Origin: Xenococcus sp. MO_188.B8
GTDB taxonomy: Bacteria; Cyanobacteriota; Cyanobacteriia; Cyanobacteriales; Xenococcaceae
Length of the DNA: 40,134 bases
Direction: 5' to 3'
NCBI GenBank assembly: GCA_030065615.1
Contig: JASJDR010000052.1
Coordinates: 1 to 40,134, forward strand
Shown here: positions 6,872 through 16,033 of the stretch, one piece after another
How positions within the stretch are numbered: the first letter of the stretch is position 1
Layout of the letters: each line of letters starts with the position of its first letter
Program-made: the position numbers and the translations under genes
The notes under the pieces: generated by a model
Seen by the model: the letters and a program-made list of their open reading frames with translations, nothing else
Database searches by the model: none
What the model was told of the DNA's origin: nothing

Positions 6872-8686
6872 TTATCCCTCAATTACTACTTTACCTTCTG
6901 CTTTAGCAATACAGGTTAGAACATGACTATCTTCACAGGGTATATCATCATCATCATAAACAACTTTCCCTGAAATTTTTTTAAGCTTACATTGACCGCA
7001 AACTCCCATGCCACAACCATAAGGCAGGGCAATATTTTTAGCTAGGGCAAGATCTAAGATTGATTTTTCCCCGTCACAAGTAATCTCTTTTTCTGACTTA
7101 GTAAAGAATACTATCGGCATTTTGGTTTTGGACGATTCAGATTTGAGGGCTTGTCCACCATGAAATTTTCTATTTCTCTTCTGCTCTTGCTCCCCGCTAT
7201 CCCGAAGCTCTACTTGCTTTTCCATCTCCCTCTGCTTCAGCTTAGAGCAAGCTTGGGCATAACTCTTGACAGGAGTCGTTACCGCAGCAGCAGGAACTTT
7301 GGTTGAAGATAGGACAGAAACAATTTTCTTCGGTTCTATGGTTAAAGTATTACTATTTTGACTTGTTTGAGTGACTATAGTTAGGGATTTGGCTTGAGAA
7401 GTGATAGGTTTCACTTTCTCTATCGAATTGACTTGAGGCTGATTTTGTTTGACGATTTGGGAAATGTCTAAAGCTTCCCCATAATAATTTTTCATCGGTA
7501 AGCTTAACTCTTCCATTAGAGATCTCATTGCTTTCCTAAAAGAATCTGAGCCACAAACGTAAACATTTCGCTCCCGATAATCAGGCGCTATCACAGGTAA
7601 AATTGATTTATTGAGTCTTCCTGTATATCCATACCAAGACGTTCCAGTTTTAGTACGAGTTACGGTAATTGCCAGTTTAAAATTAGGAAATTTTTGAGAC
7701 ATTAGTTCTAGTTCTTTGCGGAATATAATATCTCTCGGACTTCGCGCACTATGAACAAAGATAATATCAACATTCGAGACAGTATCACATAACCAACGAG
7801 CGATCGACATCATGGGAGCGATCCCAATCCCAGCAGAAATTAGTAAAATTTTCCCAGAAGAATTTACAAAATTGGGAAATTCACCCCTGGGTTGAGATAT
7901 GGTGATCCTACTCCCAACTTGCAAATTTTTATATACCCAGTTATTTACTAATCCAGCAATCGGATTGGGAATATCTGAAGATTTAGGAATTTTTTGGGCG
8001 AGTGCCCCTGGCAAGGCATTCTCCCCCAAAAAAGGTACGAGTTTAACTGTGATATCTAGGGTATAAGGACGAGAAGGAGTTGAGGAAATAAAATAACATC
8101 TTTGTACCGACTTACCACCAATGTTTAAGCTTACAGTAATGAATTGTCCTGGTTTATAAGTATATGAAATGGGATCATTGCCAATAAAACGAAAGGTTCT
8201 AACATTATGAGTTTCCCTAATTACTTGGACGCAGTTTACTTGTAATTCTCCTTTTCGGTTAAGAGGTAGCTCGTTGGTTATGGCGATCGCTGTATCCAGT
8301 TGAGCAGCTACAGAGTGAGGTACTATAGATAGTCCTGACCTATACATACCTCGCACAGCAGAGCTTTTTAAGATCCCTTTGATCAACAGAAGATGATTCC
8401 CTACAGCAATAATGTCTGAGGAGTTGAGGGGATAATTTTGATTAATTTCAACTCTTTTATTATTAATACGTGAACCATTACGACTTCCCAAATCTCTGTA
8501 ATAGTAAGTTCCATCCGCAAAAGCAATCTTGCCATGAAAGCGACTAATCATCACATCATCAAGCACAATACAACAGCGCTCGCTTCTACCCAAAATGCAT
8601 TCTTGATTGCCTTGTTTTTGAGGAGCAATCTTTAATATGTTCCTCTCTTGAGGTTTTTTGAGATTAACAACGATGATTTCTGGCAT
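6872..8686 (-). CDS. FHA - ferredoxin reductase - [2Fe-2S] ferredoxin fusion protein
   Basis: A 604-aa cytosolic protein with three modules. Residues ~28-105 are an FHA phosphothreonine-binding domain (LGRSERC, SRFHGKI, DLGSRNGSRINN). Residues ~148-385 are a ferredoxin-NADP reductase-type unit with the flavin motif RCYFISSTP (196-204), the nucleotide-binding GIGIAPMMS (286-294) and the C-terminal VYVCGSD. After a Ser/Thr/Lys-rich linker (~410-520) comes a plant-type [2Fe-2S] ferredoxin domain with C558, C563, C566 and C592. The reductase-ferredoxin order resembles Hcp reductase and phthalate dioxygenase reductase-type chains. The N-terminal FHA is the unusual part and implies docking to a phosphorylated partner. 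The electron acceptor is not evident from the neighbours. Confidence 0.88.
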   Translation of the reverse strand: MPEIIVVNLKKPQERNILKIAPQKQGNQECILGRSERCCIVLDDVMISRFHGKIAFADGTYYYRDLGSRNGSRINNKRVEINQNYPLNSSDIIAVGNHLLLIKGILKSSAVRGMYRSGLSIVPHSVAAQLDTAIAITNELPLNRKGELQVNCVQVIRETHNVRTFRFIGNDPISYTYKPGQFITVSLNIGGKSVQRCYFISSTPSRPYTLDITVKLVPFLGENALPGALAQKIPKSSDIPNPIAGLVNNWVYKNLQVGSRITISQPRGEFPNFVNSSGKILLISAGIGIAPMMSIARWLCDTVSNVDIIFVHSARSPRDIIFRKELELMSQKFPNFKLAITVTRTKTGTSWYGYTGRLNKSILPVIAPDYRERNVYVCGSDSFRKAMRSLMEELSLPMKNYYGEALDISQIVKQNQPQVNSIEKVKPITSQAKSLTIVTQTSQNSNTLTIEPKKIVSVLSSTKVPAAAVTTPVKSYAQACSKLKQREMEKQVELRDSGEQEQKRNRKFHGGQALKSESSKTKMPIVFFTKSEKEITCDGEKSILDLALAKNIALPYGCGMGVCGQCKLKKISGKVVYDDDDIPCEDSHVLTCIAKAEGKVVIEG

Positions 8687-8908
8687 TAGCTTTTGATACT
8701 CATTTATTTAGAGTAAGGCATAGTTATTCTCTAATTAATAGGTATAGCAGAGGAATGGTATGCAAGTTGATTCGAGGTGATCACAATTGGACAAAATTAA
8801 TTAGATTTGAGTAACTATACTCAGAATATCGCGATCGCGTTAGTTAATCGTAACTCTGATTTTATCCGGAGTTGATTGCTCCTATATATTAAGTTGCTCG
8901 AAAATACG

Positions 8909-9154
8909 TTAAGCACTGGTTACGGCGGAAGTAAGTTTAGTTTGGCTAGACTGAGTATTGAGAGGCTGTAAACTGTATCCTAGTAAGGCGAAGCCCTTAC
9001 AGAAGAATCCACGCTGGGGACGGATCTCAAATGCCGGTTGACTTTGCTCTCGCCATTCGGTCTCTGTGATTAAGAAAAATCCCTTTGGACTTCTAGCTAA
9101 TTGGACAGGAGTTGACTGAGAGCGGGACACGAGTAAATGAGTTGGTCTAAACAT
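8909..9154 (-). CDS. Small conserved-looking hypothetical protein
   Basis: An 81-aa basic protein (MFRPTHLLVSRSQSTPVQL..., GFFLITETEWREQ, PQRGFFCKGFALLGYSLQPL). The residue usage is protein-like, with aromatic-rich beta-strand patterns and an ordered charged/hydrophobic rhythm, unlike a random frame. I have an impression of similar short cyanobacterial proteins but cannot name a family. It lies alone upstream of the FHA fusion on the same strand with a 222-bp gap, so it has its own transcription unit or a loose link. Confidence 0.55.
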   Translation of the reverse strand: MFRPTHLLVSRSQSTPVQLARSPKGFFLITETEWREQSQPAFEIRPQRGFFCKGFALLGYSLQPLNTQSSQTKLTSAVTSA

Positions 9155-9857
9155 AGTGACAGTTTTAAATTTCTTTACTTTTTCTGTTAATTAATGTAAA
9201 AACTTTTCAGGAATTTAGGAAATGAGGGAATCCGTAATTAGCTAACGACATCACTTCTTCCCATTTCAGACTCAGAATAGTACAAATACTCAGGCGGTTA
9301 TTCCCCCCCCCCTCACCCAAGGGTTTCAAAGTAGACGCGGTTTATAACCTAATCGACGAGAGCCAGCTAACAGTTAGAGAACAGGTTCAGCGAGTCTAAG
9401 ATAAGTAGGGTCTGCAAAACAAGCCGAAAAAATATTAAAAAAGAATAAAAAATTTTTTTTTAAAGAGATTAATCCATATAATACTAACGATAGCTTGAAT
9501 TATTTTAGAAACAAGAATTAACTCTCCTTGATATATCCTTGACGTAATCGCTTGATTACACATACATACTACGAAAAATCTCAACAGCATACCAGGTTAT
9601 TTGCCATAGATTCCTGTAATTTTTGAAATATCCAATTGTTGAATTTTTTCCAAGATGATTGTGATGAACATATGTCTGTTTCAATCTCTTAATTAATTGA
9701 TAGCGTTTCTCGGATTCATGAGGCACATCTAACATCTGTATGATAACCGCTATAAATTGAGCAAGAAATTTTTTATAGCTATGTTTTCTCTTAGTAGTCG
9801 TAATTTTGCATGCCTAGAAATATCTTCTCCTTTTTTGAACAAAGGAAGCAAAAAAAC
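9155..9857. other. Long intergenic/leader region upstream of the vWA gene
   Basis: About 700 bp without a convincing gene. It contains a run of ten C (9303-9312), an A/T homopolymer tract (A6T9, about 9447-9461) and, near the 3' end, a block shared with the DUF2235 upstream region (9751-9791). An in-frame ATG at 9810 would extend the downstream protein by 16 residues but lacks a ribosome-binding site. Confidence 0.5.
9751..9791 (+). promoter_or_regulatory. Upstream block shared with the DUF2235 gene (copy 1)
   Basis: This 41-bp stretch and 16147-16188 match at 37 of 42 aligned columns by hand alignment, with one gap (core AAGCAAGAAA...TATGTTTTCTCT). Weaker similarity continues upstream (TTGTTGAATTTTT near 9636) and downstream (AGAAATATCTT near 9814). 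It lies 67 bp before the vWA start codon and may hold a promoter or an activator site. Confidence 0.5.
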
Positions 9858-12800
9858 ATGAACGATAGGTTAACAAATGGTATCCCTGATGTCGATTTAG
9901 TCATTGTCATTGATACTAGTCCTTCGATGAAAGATGAAGCACAAGCTTTGAGTAAGGCAGCAGTAGCAGCCATTAGTACTACTAAATCTAGTTGCCCCTC
10001 AAATTTGCGAGTGACTTGGTTAGGGATTGAAGGCATCTGGAAAGAGACCCAATTTAATCAAACCATCAGAGACTATTTAACTGAGGAATGTAATATTTCC
10101 GAGTCTTCTCTTAAAGGTCGCAAGCGCGGTGAACTAAAATCAGCAGGCGCGCAAGAAGATGCTGCCAGAGCCATTGAAGATATCTCAGATTATTTTGATT
10201 GGCGCGAAGGGGCAGTAAGAGCTATTTTCTATCTTGGTGATGAAGCACTTGAAGGAGGCGGAGCAAAAACAGAACTAGAAGATATCGAAGCTGCCAATCT
10301 TGCTATCCAAAAAGCTACAGCCGCAAGAGTTACGATTCATACCTATTTCGGGACTTCTAAAAGCAAGCATCGAGCAGGCATTGCAGCTGAGTATAAGCGA
10401 TTGGCTACAGAAACAGGAGGACAAGCTTTTACCCATCAAGATACCATCAAAGGCTTTACCGCAGTTTTAGAAAAAGTTATTTGTGGTAGTCGTACTGTCA
10501 AAGCTGAAACGGTAAAATCGCAACCAAAAATAGTATATCTTCAGGATTGTGTTGCTGGCGAATTCAGTAAGCTCTACACACTGGATCTCGCCACAGGAAA
10601 AGCATCTTTAGTGGGATCTCTAACTACTGATGTCTACGATATTGCTTTTGTGGGTTCACAACTATACGGAATAAACCAAGAAGCAGATAGCACAACTACT
10701 AAACTAGTCAAAATTAATTCTGCTACAGGTGAAGTAACAAAAGTTGGCGATATTGGCTTTCATGTCGTTGGCTTGGCATACAATTGCTTGAATGAGACTC
10801 TCTATGCTGCTACGGCTAAAAAACTAATTGCTATCGACCTAGAAACTGGTCAAGGTAAACCCGCAATCATCTTTAGTAGAAGTCGACGCAATTGTGGCGA
10901 AGTTGCTTTCGATAAGAATGGTAAAGGTTATATTTCCCTAATCGGTTCTGATAAAAAGAAATTTCTAGCAACCTGTGATCTCAATGCCAAGAGAATCAGA
11001 GTTATTGGCAATATTGGCTTTCCAGACCTTGCCAGCATGGAATTTGTTGGGGAAGAGCTTTATGGGGTCACTGGTAACTTCTTTGATTTAGGCAAAGACG
11101 GACAAATAATTCGTATCGATACGAAGACAGGCAAAGGGACTCTAGTTACTACAACTACTCCCCTCGGTCGTTGGGCTGGCATAACTATTGGTGAGCCAGT
11201 CACCGAAGTAGCACCAGCCATAACTCCAGACACAATTCCAGAATCAGTTTCTGACCAAGAATCTCAAACAATTACAGAGGAAGATATGAAACTTTTAACT
11301 ATTGATACCAAAGAAAATTGTTACGTTATTGATCCTAGCAGCATGGAAAATTTGCAACAAAATGTTGCTAGTAGTCTGACTCTTGATCAGGGCACTTATA
11401 ACATCCAAATTACTAGTGGTCGCTACAAATATAGTGCTAGTAAAACAGCAGGAGAACCTTCAGTTGTCCTGTGGATTTATGGAGAAGATGGCAGTACTTT
11501 TATTAATAACAATACGGGGTTTGAAACAGGAGCAACTTGGATAACTTTAAATGGCTACAATGACCAGTTGCAACTAGAAGTTAAGGGTCAAGCCGTTGTC
11601 TGTGGTTTATTTTTTGATACTAGCGATCATGATCGCCAAGGTTCGGTTAACCTTCTAATTAGCAGTGAAGACGTATCTTTGGCTCCCCAAGAATTAACCG
11701 TTGATAGTCAGCAAAACTGTTATCTTCTTGACGAGCAAGATTTATCTCATCTCAAACATTGGGATTCTAACTTTATCGAAATAGAACCAGGTAACTATCG
11801 CATTAAAATTCAAGAAGGCAATGCTAGTTATTGGTCAGAAGACAAAAAGTTCCAGCTAGAACCTTGGGCTTTACTTTGGATTAAAGCTGGTAAATTTATC
11901 CCAAAATTATCCGCAGCTGAAGTAGACGAAAGTTGGAGTTCGTTAAATGGCTTCCAAGACGAATTGATTTTAGAAGTTAAACAAAAAACTACCCTCTCAG
12001 GATTCTTTTTTGATACCTATAAAGAAGATAACGAAGGACAAATTGTTCTGATAGTTGAATCCCTCGATGCAACCGAATTTGCTCAAATATGCGAAGAATT
12101 TACTAGCAAGATTACACAACAAACAACTACAAGCGTTGGCGGTACCGCTACTGGTACCAGCAGCACAACCGTAACAACTTCTAGTGAAAGTACGATCAGT
12201 GCCAGCGAAAGTGTGACCAGTGCCAGTGAAAGTCTGGCCAATATCAGCGAAAGTGTGATTAGTGCCAGCGAAAGTGTGACCAGTGCTAGTCAAAGTCTGG
12301 CTAATACCAGCGAAACTGTGATCAGTGACAGCGAACCTGTGATCAGTGACAGCGAAAGCGTGATCAGTGCTAGTGAAAGTGTGACCAGTGAGAGCGAAAG
12401 TGTGACCAGTGAGAGCGAAAGCGTGATCAGTGCCAGTGAAGAAACTGGAGTAACCTCTGTAGGAGTGGGAGTCAGCCAAAGCAGTGGTTTCCAGGGTAGT
12501 AGTAGTTTCAGCTTCCGCTTTGACGAAGCCCAAATGGAGCAAATGTGGCAGCAAATGGCAACCAAAATTAAGGCTTCGGTAGCAGTAACAGACGAGCAGG
12601 ATCGGGAAAAAGAAGCTCGCTATTGGGACAGTCTCGAAAAATGGCTCCTCAAAGGCTATCAGAATCAAGCTAATGAACTAGCGATGCAGATAGCACGGAT
12701 GGAGTTCATGATGAAATCCATCACTCAACAGATGGAGGTAAGCTTTAATCAGAACTTCCAAGCTTGGTCTGGATATTTTGATAATCGTCTCAATGACCTG

Positions 12801-14021
12801 ATTTCCACTAGAATCACTACTATAGTTAATGATCAAGTCAATCTAAAAATTGCCGATCAAAGTCAGAATATTACTAACCAAGTAGTTCAGCAGATCAATA
12901 CTAAAATGGATAATAGTATTGATACTATAGTTAATCAACAAATTACTAACCTAAGTTCTAACTTAAGCAAAGAAATTGAGAACAAGCTGACAGTTGATCT
13001 GGAGAAGCAAGTCACCAATGCAGTCAATGTAAACATTGAAAATCGATCTACAGAAATTAATACTCAGGTGATTGAGCAGCTCCAAACTGAGATGGATAAT
13101 CGCATTGAGAATATTGTCGATCTCAAAGTTGCTAACCTCAGTCAACAAATCACCCAAATAGTTCAGGAACAACTTGATGAAAAAATTGGTGCTGTAGTTA
13201 ATGTCAAAACCCAAGATTTGCTACTTCAAATTCAGCAAATCCAAGATAGTATTGGTAACCTTAGTCAAGAAATCACCCAAATAGTTCTCGAAAGGCTTGA
13301 CGAGAAAATTGATGCTGTCGTGAACGTGAAACTTCAAGATTTAAGACTTCAAGTTGAGCAAATTCAAGGCATTATTGATAATCGGGTTGATGTTGTCGTA
13401 AACTCAAAAGTTGCAGACCTTACTCAAACTATCAAAAATCAGATTATTGAGCAGATTAAACCAGATATTGACCAACAGATTAATGTTGTAATTGATCAAT
13501 CTACAGGCGATAATGCGGATCTAGTACTCAACAACGTTAGGAAAGAGGTAGATAATCTGATCAATGCCAACTTTGACAATAAACTACTGAACTTCCGTGA
13601 TAATCAACTAGCGACCATCATCCAAAATGAATTAAATCAGAACTTCACTGATTCAATTACGGCAACAGTTATCAATAATGTCAAACATCAGCAATTCTTC
13701 CTTGATATTAAGCAAGCAATTGAAACCGATATCAATAATTTCTACGCACGCTTAGGACAGTTCCAGACTCAGTTGTATCTCAAAATAGAACAAGGCGATA
13801 CTCAGCTTTATAACTGGACTCTTGAACAACTTGTTGCTCTCCAAGGCTGCATGAGCGATCGTCAATCTCTGGTGGACATGTTTGAGTCCTTTGCTGCCAA
13901 ACTTAAAGATGAATTGGATAGTGCTCCTTGCGTGCAACCCAGCCGTTTCACTCCATTCACTAAAACTTGGGAACAGTCTCAAATATCCCCTGCACAACCT
14001 CAGCAATTGCCAGGAAGTTAA
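9858..14021 (+). CDS. Giant vWA - beta-propeller - duplicated domain - coiled-coil protein
   Basis: A 1387-aa protein. The start at ATG 9858 is chosen because GGAAG (9844-9848) sits 9 nt upstream. Residues ~11-210 are a von Willebrand A domain with an intact MIDAS DTSPS (D19, S21, S23). Residues ~230-450 show repeated strand motifs (LYTLDLATGKASLVG, LVKINSATGEVTKVG, LIAIDLETGQ, IIRIDTKTGKGTLV) typical of a beta-propeller. Two related ~120-aa beta domains follow (~477-605 and 611-735: NCYxxD, GxYxIxIxxG, LLWI, LNGFxDxLxLEVK, GxFFDT). Then come a Ser-rich 7-residue repeat (~775-862) and a long alpha-helical region (~890-1387) with a 41-aa tandem duplication. There is no signal peptide or TM segment, so it is probably cytosolic or exported by a non-Sec route. 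It heads a same-strand series with a lipase and a DUF2235 hydrolase. The vWA call is firm; the overall function is unknown. Confidence 0.85.
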   Translation: MNDRLTNGIPDVDLVIVIDTSPSMKDEAQALSKAAVAAISTTKSSCPSNLRVTWLGIEGIWKETQFNQTIRDYLTEECNISESSLKGRKRGELKSAGAQEDAARAIEDISDYFDWREGAVRAIFYLGDEALEGGGAKTELEDIEAANLAIQKATAARVTIHTYFGTSKSKHRAGIAAEYKRLATETGGQAFTHQDTIKGFTAVLEKVICGSRTVKAETVKSQPKIVYLQDCVAGEFSKLYTLDLATGKASLVGSLTTDVYDIAFVGSQLYGINQEADSTTTKLVKINSATGEVTKVGDIGFHVVGLAYNCLNETLYAATAKKLIAIDLETGQGKPAIIFSRSRRNCGEVAFDKNGKGYISLIGSDKKKFLATCDLNAKRIRVIGNIGFPDLASMEFVGEELYGVTGNFFDLGKDGQIIRIDTKTGKGTLVTTTTPLGRWAGITIGEPVTEVAPAITPDTIPESVSDQESQTITEEDMKLLTIDTKENCYVIDPSSMENLQQNVASSLTLDQGTYNIQITSGRYKYSASKTAGEPSVVLWIYGEDGSTFINNNTGFETGATWITLNGYNDQLQLEVKGQAVVCGLFFDTSDHDRQGSVNLLISSEDVSLAPQELTVDSQQNCYLLDEQDLSHLKHWDSNFIEIEPGNYRIKIQEGNASYWSEDKKFQLEPWALLWIKAGKFIPKLSAAEVDESWSSLNGFQDELILEVKQKTTLSGFFFDTYKEDNEGQIVLIVESLDATEFAQICEEFTSKITQQTTTSVGGTATGTSSTTVTTSSESTISASESVTSASESLANISESVISASESVTSASQSLANTSETVISDSEPVISDSESVISASESVTSESESVTSESESVISASEETGVTSVGVGVSQSSGFQGSSSFSFRFDEAQMEQMWQQMATKIKASVAVTDEQDREKEARYWDSLEKWLLKGYQNQANELAMQIARMEFMMKSITQQMEVSFNQNFQAWSGYFDNRLNDLISTRITTIVNDQVNLKIADQSQNITNQVVQQINTKMDNSIDTIVNQQITNLSSNLSKEIENKLTVDLEKQVTNAVNVNIENRSTEINTQVIEQLQTEMDNRIENIVDLKVANLSQQITQIVQEQLDEKIGAVVNVKTQDLLLQIQQIQDSIGNLSQEITQIVLERLDEKIDAVVNVKLQDLRLQVEQIQGIIDNRVDVVVNSKVADLTQTIKNQIIEQIKPDIDQQINVVIDQSTGDNADLVLNNVRKEVDNLINANFDNKLLNFRDNQLATIIQNELNQNFTDSITATVINNVKHQQFFLDIKQAIETDINNFYARLGQFQTQLYLKIEQGDTQLYNWTLEQLVALQGCMSDRQSLVDMFESFAAKLKDELDSAPCVQPSRFTPFTKTWEQSQISPAQPQQLPGS
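12187..12439 (+). repeat. 21-bp tandem repeat encoding a 7-residue Ser-rich unit
   Basis: About twelve in-frame 21-bp units encode variants of SES-V/L-I/T/A-S/N-A/D/E/I (SESVTSA, SESLANI, SESVISA, SETVISD, SESVTSE). The units have diverged, so this is an old array, probably a flexible or stalk-like linker between the beta domains and the coiled coil. Copy number could vary between strains. Confidence 0.85.
13134..13379 (+). repeat. Two 123-bp tandem units (41 aa) in the coiled-coil region
   Basis: Units 13134-13256 and 13257-13379 encode NLSQQITQIVQEQLDEKIGA... and NLSQEITQIVLERLDEKIDA..., which are nearly superimposable. Looser relatives precede and follow them (VNQQITNLSS, VADLTQTI). The pattern suggests growth of a helical rod by tandem duplication. 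Confidence 0.8.
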
Positions 14022-14039
14022 TAGGTAATAAATAAATTA

Positions 14040-14072
14040 GGTAATAGGTCAAAAAATTTATGACCTATTACC
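14040..14072. terminator. Perfect 12-bp hairpin between convergent genes
   Basis: GGTAATAGGTCA (14040-14051) and TGACCTATTACC (14061-14072) are perfect complements around an AT loop. It lies 19 bp after the vWA stop and 22 bp before the end of the opposing small gene, so it may end transcription from either side. No long T-tract follows, so the terminator role is inferred from position. Confidence 0.55.
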
Positions 14073-14093
14073 CAAGAAGAATCTCCAAAAAAA

Positions 14094-14294
14094 TTAAAGC
14101 TCTAAGTTCCAATCATGTTCTAAATTATTTCTGGTTACTTCGATGCCAATTTTTTCTAGAGATGCGAATAATTTACTTGCCGCTTTATTTGCCAACTCTT
14201 TTGCCAGCTCCTGATTGTCATTGTGGGAAGTAAGTCGTATCACTATTTCGTTATCTATCAATTCGGCATTAAAGGTCATTTGACTTTGGTTCAT
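14094..14294 (-). CDS. Small acidic hypothetical protein
   Basis: A 66-aa protein (MNQSQMTFNAELIDNEIVIRL, QELAKELANKAASKLFASLEKIGIEV). It has a beta-hairpin then an amphipathic Ala/Leu/Lys helix, which looks like genuine coding sequence. M6 is an alternative start. It opposes its neighbours in the vWA-lipase series. I do not recognise a family; a small binding partner or antitoxin-like protein is possible but unsupported. Confidence 0.5.
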   Translation of the reverse strand: MNQSQMTFNAELIDNEIVIRLTSHNDNQELAKELANKAASKLFASLEKIGIEVTRNNLEHDWNLEL

Positions 14295-14398
14295 GGGTAA
14301 AGAAAGATCCCTAGAACAACTAAGGTTGGTTAATGAATAATATGATTGTTCAGACCAAGTTTAGTCTTGAATCTCTAACTTGACCACTAATTTTGAAA

Positions 14399-14746
14399 AT
14401 GAGTTATTTCTATCGTGCGGTGCTGCTCTCTTGCGCTATATTATTTCAGATCTTTTATGAGGACAGACAAGGAGGTGTAATTAGACTCAAACCCTTTGGC
14501 AAAACTGCTGCACCCGCCTAGTTAAGCCATCTGCGATCGCCACACGGTACTTTGTACTTCAAAATAGACCCTAATGGCGATCTTTCTTGGGCAAATGAAG
14601 CTTTCAAGGTATACAATCTTCAGCCTTTGCCCAAGTCTCCCAAGGAAGTTAAGTTACCCGAAGGCATGGAGTTTGGTTCGCCAGAGGCAGAAACTTTTTT
14701 ACAGCAGTGCTGGACTTCTCAAACCCATGTTACTCTTTCTCCGTAA
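14399..14746 (+). pseudogene. 115-codon gene interrupted by an in-frame TAG
   Basis: The ATG at 14399 reads MSYFYRAVLLSCAILFQIFY and on to GKTAAPA, then meets TAG at 14519-14521. The same frame continues without another stop (LSHLRSPHGTLYFKIDPNG..., SPKEVKLPEGMEFGSPEAE) to TAA 14744-14746. The downstream half has clear protein-like composition and no good start codon; TTG 14552 is the only early option. The simplest reading is a gene with one nonsense mutation. A strong SD-like AAGGAGG (14470-14476) lies inside the first half. Family not recognised. Confidence 0.5.
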
Positions 14747-14809
14747 CGATTTTTGATTAGTAACGCCAACATAATTTCTTGTTCATTTAAAGTATTAGGA
14801 GGAATAAAT

Positions 14810-15913
14810 ATGGCTTCTGAGTCTAACAAAAAGGAAGGTAATCTATTATATGAAAAAAGTGTTGTAGACCAAGAGGAACTTGATAGTGGAGAAAGGACAC
14901 AATTTAATCCTCAAGTCAAACATTTTAATTCCCAGAATATGGCTTATTTGGCTCGATGTGCTAGAGCTGTGTATGGTAGGTTTGAAGCTGAAGGGAAAGA
15001 TCGTTCTAAGGCAGACTCAACTGATAGCCCAGAAATTAAGGAAGAGTTGTCGAACACTCTTGGATATAACTTTGAGAACACTACTAAATATGACCCTAAA
15101 AAGCCTAGTGCCGAACTATTCACTTTTATGTCGCGTCAGACAGAAACCCAAGGGTGTGTAGTGGGAGATGAAGAAAAAATAATCGTTGTTTTTCGCGGGA
15201 CTCAACAAAAGCTGGACTGGCTGGCAAACGCTAAACTGCATCAAGAAACCTGGACTGCAACCCGCAAGATTGGCAAGGTTCACGTAGGTTTTTATGAAGC
15301 CTTTGTATCTGTATGTTCCAAGATGGAAGATTACATCAAACAACTGTGGACTAAAGATCAACCAATTTGGGTAACTGGACATAGTTTAGGAGGAGCATTG
15401 GCAACCTTAGCTTGTGCCCACATAGAGTTGCAAATGCCTGATGAGTATCGGGTAGCTGGAGCCTATACCTTTGGACAACCCCGGGTCGGTAATGATGATT
15501 TTGCAGATGCTTTTGATGAACGCTTAAAAGGTCGTTTCTTTCGCATCATGAACCAGAATGATGTAGTTTGTGTCCTACCATCTAAAGTTTTTGTCCAGCC
15601 TTCCAAACTAATTGTACCCAAACCAATTCGTTACAAACATGTGGGCACACCAATCTATTTTAATGACAAAGGGGAACTGGTTTATGATGCCAATTGGTTC
15701 GAAAGAGTTGGCGGTCGAGTTAAGGGTATTGTAGGCGACTTTGTTAAAGATTTTGGGCAGGATATCTTAAACCTGGAGATGCAGGAAATTGCCAAGCTGG
15801 AAATTAGTACTATCAGAGATCATTTTATAGCAGAGTGTTATTTACCTTTAGCTAAGGAACATCTCAAAAAATTAACCGAGGATAAATTAGAAGCCGAGAA
15901 TAAAGTAGATTAA
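14810..15913 (+). CDS. Class 3 lipase (alpha/beta hydrolase)
   Basis: A 367-aa protein; the start at ATG 14810 is set by AGGAGG at 14797-14802. The nucleophile elbow VTGHSLGGAL carries S192. The oxyanion-side motif is IIVVFRGTQ (~124-132), the catalytic Asp is D251 (NQNDVVCVLP) and the His is H277 (RYKHVG). This is the full triad of the Lipase_3 family (fungal-type triacylglycerol lipases/phospholipases). There is no signal peptide. The C-terminal ~90 residues (helical, charged) lie beyond the hydrolase fold. It is followed on the same strand by another predicted lipid hydrolase (16638), which suggests a shared membrane-lipid target. Confidence 0.88.
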   Translation: MASESNKKEGNLLYEKSVVDQEELDSGERTQFNPQVKHFNSQNMAYLARCARAVYGRFEAEGKDRSKADSTDSPEIKEELSNTLGYNFENTTKYDPKKPSAELFTFMSRQTETQGCVVGDEEKIIVVFRGTQQKLDWLANAKLHQETWTATRKIGKVHVGFYEAFVSVCSKMEDYIKQLWTKDQPIWVTGHSLGGALATLACAHIELQMPDEYRVAGAYTFGQPRVGNDDFADAFDERLKGRFFRIMNQNDVVCVLPSKVFVQPSKLIVPKPIRYKHVGTPIYFNDKGELVYDANWFERVGGRVKGIVGDFVKDFGQDILNLEMQEIAKLEISTIRDHFIAECYLPLAKEHLKKLTEDKLEAENKVD

Positions 15914-16033
15914 TCTCTGGGTTGTTCAACTGAATTTGAGAATGTCACCAACGATAAAAGTAACTTTTCTAGATTAACAACACAAAACAAATAAGTTAAG
16001 TAGTATTTATTACAAAAAATAAAGTGTTTGTCA

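Noticed and set aside
11997..12668. 223-residue minus-strand frame with HTFA-type repeats
   Set aside because: It is the antisense reading of the Ser-rich 21-bp repeat in the vWA gene; its apparent repeats are a by-product.
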